The position numbers and the translations under genes are program-made. Shown piece after piece: positions 56,750-64,000 of a stretch of 64,000 nucleotides of DNA. The notes below the pieces were generated by a model, which searched no databases, had not been told where the DNA came from, and saw only the letters and a program-made list of their open reading frames with translations. The stretch is from the NCBI GenBank assembly GCA_028564925.1, contig CM053026.1:130081150-130145149 (forward strand). The letters run 5' to 3'. Each line of letters starts with the position of its first letter. Within the stretch, counting starts at the first letter, position 1. Source of the stretch: Lithobates sylvaticus (taxonomy: Eukaryota; Chordata; Amphibia; Anura; Ranidae).

Positions 56750-58143
56750 AAAACTGCTGTAGCTGTACGTCGGCCTCCTTAACAGCTATAGTGCGCCCGA
56801 TGCACAGCGGGGGAGCTGATGCGCGTGGCTGGTGGCCATGATGGCCGCCGGCCGACCACGATCACTCCACAGAGGAGCAGAACAGGGATCTGTCAATGTA
56901 AACAGACAGATCCCCATTCTGTCAGGGGAGTAGAGAGTGATCGTCTGTTCCTAGTGATTAGGAACAGCAATCTCTCTACTCCTCTAGGCAGACCACTCCT
57001 CCCTCAGTTAGAAACACCTCCCAGGGAACACATTTAACCCCTTGACCGCCCCCTAGTGTTAACCCCTTTCCTGCCAGTGTCATTTATACAGTAATCAGTG
57101 CATTTTTATAGTTTTAATATACTAGTAAAAAAAAAAATAATAATAAAAATTCCATAAATCTATCCCCTTTTTTGTAGACACTATAACTTGTGCACAAACT
57201 AAACAGTATAATCTTATTTCGATTTTTTTTTTTTTTTACAAAAATATGTAGAAGAATACATATTGGCCTCAACTTACAAAGACATTTTTATTTTTTTTGG
57301 GATATTTATTATAGCAAAAAAAATGTTTTTCTTTTTTTGTTTATAGCGCAAAAATTTTAAATCACAGAGGTGATCAAATACTAGACATGTGCACACTGAA
57401 ATATTTTGTTTTGGAATTTCGTTTTCGTCCGAAAAATTTATTTATTTAGTTACTCCCGAAATTCGTTTTTATTTATTTCGTTTTTCGTTAAAAATTGCAT
57501 TCGTCCGAAAATCCAAATGAATTAAGGTCGAATCTGTCATTGAAGGCTTATGGTGTCTGTCGAATGTTCAAAGAAGATTCGACGGAGCAGCTAAACTGTA
57601 TGACTCTGTATATTTTAGCTGCAATTCCACCCAATTCCAGCAGCAATCTTTCCTCTCTACGTCGAATCTTTCCTCTCTACATCGAATCTTTCCTCTCTAC
57701 GCCGAATCTTTTCTCTCTATGTAGGATAATCTTGGACTAATAGAGTTAAGGTTAGACACATTCGACCACAGGTTCAATGGACACAGATTGTTATTGTCAG
57801 CGTTGAATCTCCTATCTATATCGAACTGTTGTTACAACGAAAACAAAGCATTTGTTTATGTCGAATTTTTCGTTTTTTCGGATTCTGCACTTTCGTTATC
57901 GTTTGTTAAAACGATAACGAAAATACCTGAAATTCGGACGAAAATGCATTCGGACGAAAACGAATGCACATGTCTATCAAATACCACCAAAAGAAAGCTC
58001 TATTTGTGGGGAAAAAAAGGACATCAATTTTGTTTGGGTACAGCTTTGCATAACTGCGCAAATGTCAGTTAAAGCAATGCAGTGCCATATCGCAAAAAAA
58101 TGGCCTGGTCATTAAGGGGGAATATCTTCCGGTCTGTAAGTGG
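56750..58143 (-). mobile_element. piggyBac-like element, inverted, one end lost, split by a hAT element
   Basis: The high-coordinate end is GGTCTGTAAGTGG before TTAA (58144-58147), preceded by ccaccaaaagaaagctctat, the family block inverted. The low-coordinate side has the GC-rich part (gctgtacgtcggcctcc) but lacks the TTAACCACTT end. A hAT-like element sits at 57382-57976. Confidence 0.75.
57382..57976. mobile_element. hAT-like non-autonomous element (595 bp)
   Basis: TAGACATGTGCA … TGCACATGTCTA, flanked by identical 8-mers TCAAATAC (57374-57381, 57977-57984). The interior is rich in TTCGTCCGAAAA-type words and contains three tandem copies of tctctacgtcgaatctttcc-like units (57650-57715). 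No transposase. Confidence 0.9.
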
Positions 58144-58147
58144 TTAA

Positions 58148-58911
58148 CCTACCACAAGCCTGCGCCTGAGTGCTGAGGACAGGAGTTGCACCAGGCAGAT
58201 CCAGAAGTGAGCTGACATCCGAACAGTGAGACCCCTGTTACTGTATCGCTGGGACTGGTGAGAGTGCTAGCAGAGACTGAGCACAAAGTGGATATACAGT
58301 ATCCTACTGTTTACAGAGGAGTTAGCGCAATATTGAGTACCATTGCTGTTACTGTTTTCCAATGCTATTATGTATTGCAGATTTTTTGGATTAACAGGTT
58401 TACTCTAAATTTAGCTGCATATAACTCCATTCCATGCTGCTATAGCATAGTGAACATATTGTCTAGTGAACTTTGATTGACCTAATCCTTTACTTACTTA
58501 TGTGCATTCTGCTATTTACTGCAACCTGTGACAGTATATAATGCATAAAGTATATGTGTGGCATCAACCCGAAATCGGGGTGCTTGTGCAGGCTCCTTGT
58601 AAGCAGTTTTAAAAGTAATCCCTTGGCAACTAAAGAAAAGAGAAATCCTAAGAAACACACTTTGATTTGTAGTTGTTAACATAAATATGAACAGGTCATT
58701 ACTTTTTACATTTCACAGACAGAACAAATCCATAAAGATAGCAAAGCAAATGATGAAATGGTATCATCTTTGGTAAATTCTGTGAATCACATTCATCCAT
58801 TTTTCATTATTATTACATTTTATATCCCCAAAATATCTGAGTTATATGTGGATGATGGACAACCCCCTTGATTCGTATATCTCTAGAGCTATCTCTATTC
58901 TTATGTCTCTA

Positions 58912-58942
<31 letters not shown>

Positions 58943-59064
58943 TTTTATTTTTTTTTATGATCAATATTTGCCTTTTTTATGCAATAATTTGTCTAATATA
59001 TATTGAGTAAAATTATGATTCTGGTACAAAACATAGTAGAAAATTAGTCGAATATATTTTTCCT
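58148..59064. other. Intron, (TA)n run, no gene
   Basis: A (TA)n run at 58915-58942. Nothing else recognised. Confidence 0.45.
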
Positions 59065-59068
59065 TTAA

Positions 59069-60300
59069 CCACTTCTGGACCGCCCCATGCAGATATACTG
59101 CGGCAGGGCCACCCTCCTGCGCGAAATCACGTACCTGTACGAGATTTTGTGCAAAGGGTCTGGGGCGCGCGCGTACGCCACTGGACGACCCGCTCCCACT
59201 GTGATCAGACACAGCAAGAGCCAATCAGTGGGGCCGGTGGACCCAATGTTCACCGGAACCCCGCGATTGTTTGTGAGAGAGGCAGAATGGCGGTCTGCCT
59301 ATGTAAACAAGACAGACCTTCTGTCAGAGAGCGGAAGATGGAGATCTTGAGTTTCAGCTAAGCAGGAACACTGATCTCTATCTTCCCCCAGTCAGAGCAT
59401 CCCCCACACAGTTAGCAAGCACTCCCATGGAACACACTTAACCCCGTTTGATCGCATCTGATGTTAACCCCTTCCCTGCCAGTGTCATTAGTACAGTAAC
59501 AGTGCATTTTTTAGCACTGATCACTGTATTAGTGTCTCTGGTCCCCAAAAAGTGTCACTGAGGCTATTTTCACACTGGGGCGCTGGGGGCGCTGGGTGCG
59601 CTGGCGGTAAAGCAGCGATATATTTAGCGCCGCTTTACCGTCGTTTTAGCGGCGCATTTCGGCCGCTAGTGGGGCGGTTTTACCCCCGCGAGCGGCTGAA
59701 AAAGGGTTAATACCGCCCGCAAAGCGCCGCTCCAGCGGCGCTTTGCGGGTCGGTTCGGAGCGCTGCCCCATTGTTTTCAATGGGAGGGGGCGCTTTAGGA
59801 GCGGTAAATACACCGCTCCTACAGCGCACCAAAGATGCGGGTTGCAGGACATTTTTCAGCGTCATCCCTCCAGTGTGAAAGCCCGAGGGCTGTTTCAGGT
59901 CGGTTTGCAGTCGCTATTTTTAGCGCAATAGCGCCTGCAAACCGCCAGAGTGTGAAAGGGGCATTAATGTCAGATTTGACTGCCACAATCCCACTAAAAA
60001 TCACTGATCACTGCCCATACTAGTAAAAATTATAAAAAGTCCATAAATCTATCCCATAGTTTGTAGACGCAATATATGCTTATTGGGATTTTCTTTAACA
60101 AAAATGTGTAGCAGAATACATATTGGCCTTAATTAATGAAGATGAAGGAATTTTTTTTTTTTTTACATTTTTAATTGGATATTTTTTATAGCAAAAAGTA
60201 AAAAAACATTGTTTTTATTTAGTTTTTTTAGTTTTTTAAAATTGTCTGGATTTTATGTTTATAGTGCAAAAATGCTTGCTTGAGGGAATGCACTAGGCTG
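59069..60300 (-). mobile_element. piggyBac-like element, inverted, one end lost
   Basis: Starts CCACTTCTGGACCGCCCCAT after TTAA (59065-59068), the inverse of the right end of the 31.9-kb element. It then has the GC-rich part, acagtaacagtgcatttttt and, after a nested MITE, the ccataaatctatccca and agcagaatacatattggcct blocks. It fades near 60300. Confidence 0.75.
59562..59963. mobile_element. PIF/Harbinger-like MITE inside a piggyBac-like element
   Basis: GGCTATTTTCACACTGGGGC … AGAGTGTGAAAGGGGC. The interior (gcgccgctttaccg, caatgggagggggcgct) matches the 30.68-kb copy closely. The left flank TGA and right flank TTA/TAA have drifted from a clean duplication. Confidence 0.75.
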
Positions 60301-62140
60301 GTTCGCTGTTTTTCTTTATTTTTTTCTACACCATGAATTACTGAAATTTGGATGCACACTTAGTCAAGTATACATCTTAGGATTTGTAGACATAATCACG
60401 CCTAAATATTTAAAAGAGGTAAACATCTTAATGGATGTGGAAGAACTTAGCAGAGAGTGTTTTAATCAATCAATGGGTAACAATACAGGCTTACTCCAAA
60501 TGAATGATACTCCTGAAAATTGACCAAAGATTGAAGGGGTGAAACAGTTTGAACTTGAAATGGTTAAGGTAGGTTGTGTGCAGAAAAGCATATGTAACTA
60601 ATGAGTAGTTTCATTTAAAAAAAAATATTGTGCTAAGTGTTATTTGCATCTCTTCAGCATAGTGTCACTTTATTACTACAGATTACAGATATAATACTTT
60701 ATTACTATAGTTTTTTTGTGGGTCGGGGTGATGAAGAGTGCCATGAAATACTTGGCAAGTAACACCAACTATTGGCAGAGAACACATTTATCAGAGAGGG
60801 CTATTCGCAGTACAGCTAAATCAAAGCACTGTTTTCAGCAATATTGTTGTATTGTGCTGTATTAAAGTGTATAATGCTATCAACTCCATCAGGGCCTCAA
60901 TAATCTGAAAAGTAGATTTTAAAATCCTGATGAAGTGATTTATATGCAACAAAGCATGTGACAGTTAAATCAATAGACACCATGTCTGTTTTCGGTCTCA
61001 TCAGAAAGTGGTTCCAAATGAGTGCAGTGAAAGGAGCCAATTCCTGGTCAGCAGTGCAATGACCCTGCTAAAATCGTCTTGTTCAATCTGTGCTTTCTGC
61101 CTCTGTATTCCTCTGGTGGATTGACAAACCGTGTAATGAATTACTTAATTATTCCACATCCGTTAAAAACAGAAAACAAAGGAAAATAATAATTAGGATT
61201 GCATGATTTTAAAAATAAGGATTTGTATATGAATTTTTTTGGGGAAAAGGCGTGTATGTGCATTTATAGAAAGGTAAAACATGGAACTTGGTTTCTACTT
61301 TTTCTGCAAGGCAGTTTTTTGTTCTGAAAAACTACTGGGCACTGTATTTAAAATGAATCTTTTTTTCCCCTACAAAATAATTCTGTAGGTAATAAGAACT
61401 AGAATAATGGCACCAAGAATGTATACACCAAATTTTACATCGTCACAGACTTACTGCTAAGGTTATTCTGTCTTTTGCTTAATGCTCTTTGATACAGTTT
61501 TAGCCTAGCATCTTTGTCAAGAATTCAAAATACACTACAATCTAAGTGCCAGTCATGATGCAAAATACCCAGAATTTGTCCCTACTAGCCAGCAAAAGGA
61601 CCTAACTAATAAAAAATAAAACAAACGCCCCACAAAGGACTGACTCTTATCCAATCACAAATCTATACAGCTACTACGCAGCTGCCAAGGGCCCAAAGTT
61701 TTAAAATGGCCAATCCCTATGAGTATTAGGTATGCCCAAAAAATATCATCCAAGTACATGAGGGGCATACCGCTTACACCCATGGCTTCCTACCCTGCCA
61801 CAGCTACTATGGGTAACATCTTGACAATCTGCGGCAACAAGTGTGCAAAAAACATTTTCTGTATAGTAAAAATGTTTCTGTTAATGTCCCTAAAGGCTCC
61901 TCTATGGTAGATTATGAAGGCTCAGATACTTCATACCATACCCATCAGATGTCTGTTTTGTTTTTGCATTGTATGTAACATTTCTTCTTTCATAAAAGTT
62001 GTTTGGAAAAAAAAAATGATTTTATGTCTATTGAGTCAACCAAATCCTCTGTGTGTAGGGGGGTTTAGCAGAAGTGATGAGCTAACCAAGCAAGGTTTAG
62101 TTCATTGGACATTTAGAAGTAACGCATTGTTAGATCTTTT
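60301..62140. other. Intron, no gene or repeat recognised
   Basis: AT-rich unique-looking sequence. A 63-codon frame at 61719 has no recognisable domain. Confidence 0.4.
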
Positions 62141-62143
62141 AAT

Positions 62144-62440
62144 TAGACATGTGCAATTCGTTTTGTTCAGAATTAGTTTTTTGGACAAAATTCAACAAAT
62201 TTGTTAACTCTAAAATATTCAAATTAATGAAAACCTGTTTAACAAATTTTTCCAAAATTCTAAAATTTGAAAAATTCCGAAATTCTAAAATATGAAAATT
62301 CCGAAATTCCGAAATTTGAAAATTCGAAAATAAGAAAATCTGAAAATAAGAATGAAAAAGAATGAAAATCCAAAAATAAAACCGAAAATTGGAAAATTAG
62401 AAAACTCCAAAATCTAAAATTAACTAATAATAACTATTAC
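62144..62440. mobile_element. hAT-like element, left end, decayed into an A-rich tandem repeat
   Basis: TAGACATGTGCAATTCGTTT matches the left end of the 57.4-kb hAT element. The following sequence degenerates into repeats of (aa)attccgaaattc (62220-62400). The right end is absent. Confidence 0.55.
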
Positions 62441-62450
62441 TTACTATTAA

Positions 62451-62854
62451 CCTCCCTGGTGGTATGATTATGTCCGATTTTTGATGCTGAAAGCGGTACA
62501 TTGTTTTGCATAGAAATTTGGCATTTTATATTGTAGGCCTGTAATTCTTAGTAATAACACACTTAAATATGTCCAAACAAGAGTCTAGTAGACATCCCGG
62601 GTATGGTAAAGTTTGAAACACCAAATCATAAATTATAATATAATAAATAACTATAAATAATTATATCAAATAATAATATAACAATAATACAATGTATTCA
62701 ATAATGTAATCAAATAAAAAAACACTGAAGTTTCAGTTGCAGAATTGTTGCTGTCGTTACTTTCAGTGTTTGATGACTAATAACCCCACAAATCACTATC
62801 ACTCAATTCTACAAGTGATTCTAATTTATTATCGCTGTTTTCTAGCTGTTTTAT
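62451..62854 (+). mobile_element. piggyBac-like element (CCTCCCTGG end), interrupted by an L1
   Basis: CCTCCCTGGTGGTATGATTA after TTAA (62447-62450). The copy runs into the poly(T) start of the L1 at about 62855. The right half would lie beyond the window. Confidence 0.6.
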
Positions 62855-64000
62855 TTATTTTTTATTTTTTTATCTTTTTATTAAGTTTTATATGTATAAC
62901 ATACAACATTGGGACGTGTCCACAAGACGGCATCCAGAACCAGGCTTAGGCCAGAACCTTTCTAACATAAATCTCCTATCTAAAAGCCCTCCCTCCCCCC
63001 CCCCAAACCTCCCACCAGTCACATCTCGACCATTGTGCGTATTCGCAAGTTCAGGTTATACATTCATGTGTGCCCTTGCAATGTATATCTACACCGTCCT
63101 CCTAATGATTATTATTTTCCCAGACTAAGCTGTCCAGCATTAGACAATATGGGAGAGAGATCTGCTGGCCCAGTGTCTTGATCCTCAAAACTTTCTTTTA
63201 TCCTACTGTGCTGTTGGAGTTAAGCCATGAATGCCATACTTTGTCAAATTTCTTTATACAACCTCTATTTTCATATGTAGCTTTGTAATAAGGTAACATT
63301 GAATTTACCAGACCCTTCCAGGTGGAGATACTCGGAGCCACCATTTTTTTCCAGGCTAATAGGATAGCCTTTCTGCCATAGAAGAACAGTATATTCAACA
63401 TTGTGCGCATGGCCCTTGTTGGCACCACATCGTCTACTAGACCCAGGAGACAAACCCTAATGTTCATTGGTACAGGGACTGATATTAGTTCTGTAACACG
63501 TGTAATGATATCAGTCCAGAATCTCTGAATATGGGGGCAATGCCAAAAAATGTGGTCAGCGTCAGCAGGTGAGTGAAGACATCTCCAACACTCCGCTGAG
63601 GCTTTACCCAATCTGGCAGGTGTGTAGTGTGTAACTTCTTTGTAGAAATTTGAACTGAATCAACCTGTCTCTTGCGGACACTAGGTTCTTGAAGGGTTGG
63701 GTCCATAGGTCATCCCAGTCCTTCGCCCTTCACCTCTGGGACTTCTCTCCCCCATTTTTCCCTACATCTGGTGATTGCTTTAGGGGTCACTTTGAAAAAT
63801 TCCTTGTAGGTTTCCGAGAGAGGCTTTTTCAGTTCCTCGCTTGTCAGCATCGTCTCTAGGGATGAGGGTAAGGACTCTACTTTCAGTTCATGAAATTGTA
63901 CCTGGAAGGCGTGTCGGACCTGTAGAAATCTAAACAGATAGGAGTTGGCAGGTCATGTCTTGATTTTAGTTGTGAAAAGGATTGTAATTCTCCGTAAGAT
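62855..64000 (-). mobile_element. L1/Tx1-type LINE, ORF2 C-terminus and 3' end (runs off window)
   Basis: The minus strand encodes ARDRLIQFKFLQRSYTLHTC (63600-63700) and, in a shifted frame, MGKASAECWRCLHSPADADH, IFWHCPHIQRFWTDIITRVT and FDKVWHSWLNSNSTVG. The C-x2-C…H-x3-HC motif is the L1-clade ORF2 C-terminal signature. One frameshift separates the two blocks near 63615-63625. The T-rich stretch at 62855-62880 is the poly(A) tail read in reverse. The 5' side continues past 64000. Confidence 0.88.

Larger units (their letters stand above)
48745..64000 (-). other. EDIL3: EDIL3 intron upstream of the EGF3 exon (partial)
   Basis: This is minus-strand intron sequence ending at the tttctacag acceptor at 48745. 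The preceding exon (EGF2, with the RGD motif) is not found up to 64000, so this intron is at least 15.2 kb long. Confidence 0.85.

Noticed and set aside
1-64000. CRISPR arrays, bacterial operons, tRNA or rRNA genes
   Set aside because: The sequence is vertebrate intron. Regular arrays present are minisatellites without spacers, and no tRNA box A/B pairs or rRNA sequence were recognised.

Overview
This window is vertebrate intron and repeat sequence from a large, transposon-rich genome. The repeats (families opening TTAACCACTT or CCCCGTACACACGGTCGG, LINE tails built on ACATAGTTACATAGT, Tc1 elements) point to an anuran, most likely a true frog (Ranoidea). That assignment rests on recall of repeat families, not on a search.

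The only host gene I can support is EDIL3 (DEL-1), on the minus strand. Two exons are visible: the third, calcium-binding EGF repeat (48631-48744) and the exon that opens the first discoidin (F5/8 type C) domain (4311-4492). Both have consensus splice sites, and their phases join into an uninterrupted reading CQYRCSGPLG. The window is therefore EDIL3 intron: part of the intron before the EGF exon (48745-64000), a complete 44.1-kb intron (4493-48630), and the start of the next (1-4310).

The introns hold stacked mobile elements. TTAA-flanked, piggyBac-like non-autonomous elements lie at 1.9, 7.3-9.0, 16.0, 25.9, 31.9-36.6, 44.9-46.1, 56.7-58.1, 59.1-60.3 and 62.4 kb. Smaller TTAA families with AGTGG or AGGAGAAGT ends lie at 1.9-3.0, 17.1, 19.4, 37.0, 39.2, 52.2 and 52.6-54.7 kb. 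PIF/Harbinger-like MITEs with TAA/TTA duplications lie at 26.9, 28.1, 30.7, 34.7, 38.0, 40.0, 49.2, 53.6 and 59.6 kb. hAT-like elements with 8-bp duplications lie at 20.1, 37.1, 47.3 and 57.4 kb. There are two Tc1 elements (6.3 and 28.8 kb), CR1/L2-type LINE pieces (1.0, 24.2, 24.8, 38.4, 46.3, 50.7, 56.3 kb), L1/Tx1-type tails (1.7, 9.8, 45.1, 54.0, 62.9-64.0 kb), and several minisatellites that arose inside mobile elements.

The most interesting signals are hammerhead-ribozyme-like cores in dispersed repeats (6.1, 27.4 and two head to head at 56.1 kb), with a weaker one at 6.84 kb. Several insertion sites can be rebuilt from sequence within the window itself: an empty-site paralogue, the opposite arm of a palindrome, and direct target duplications. 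These identify the transposon class without a transposase. I see no viral element I can name with confidence, no tRNA or rRNA gene and no second host gene.
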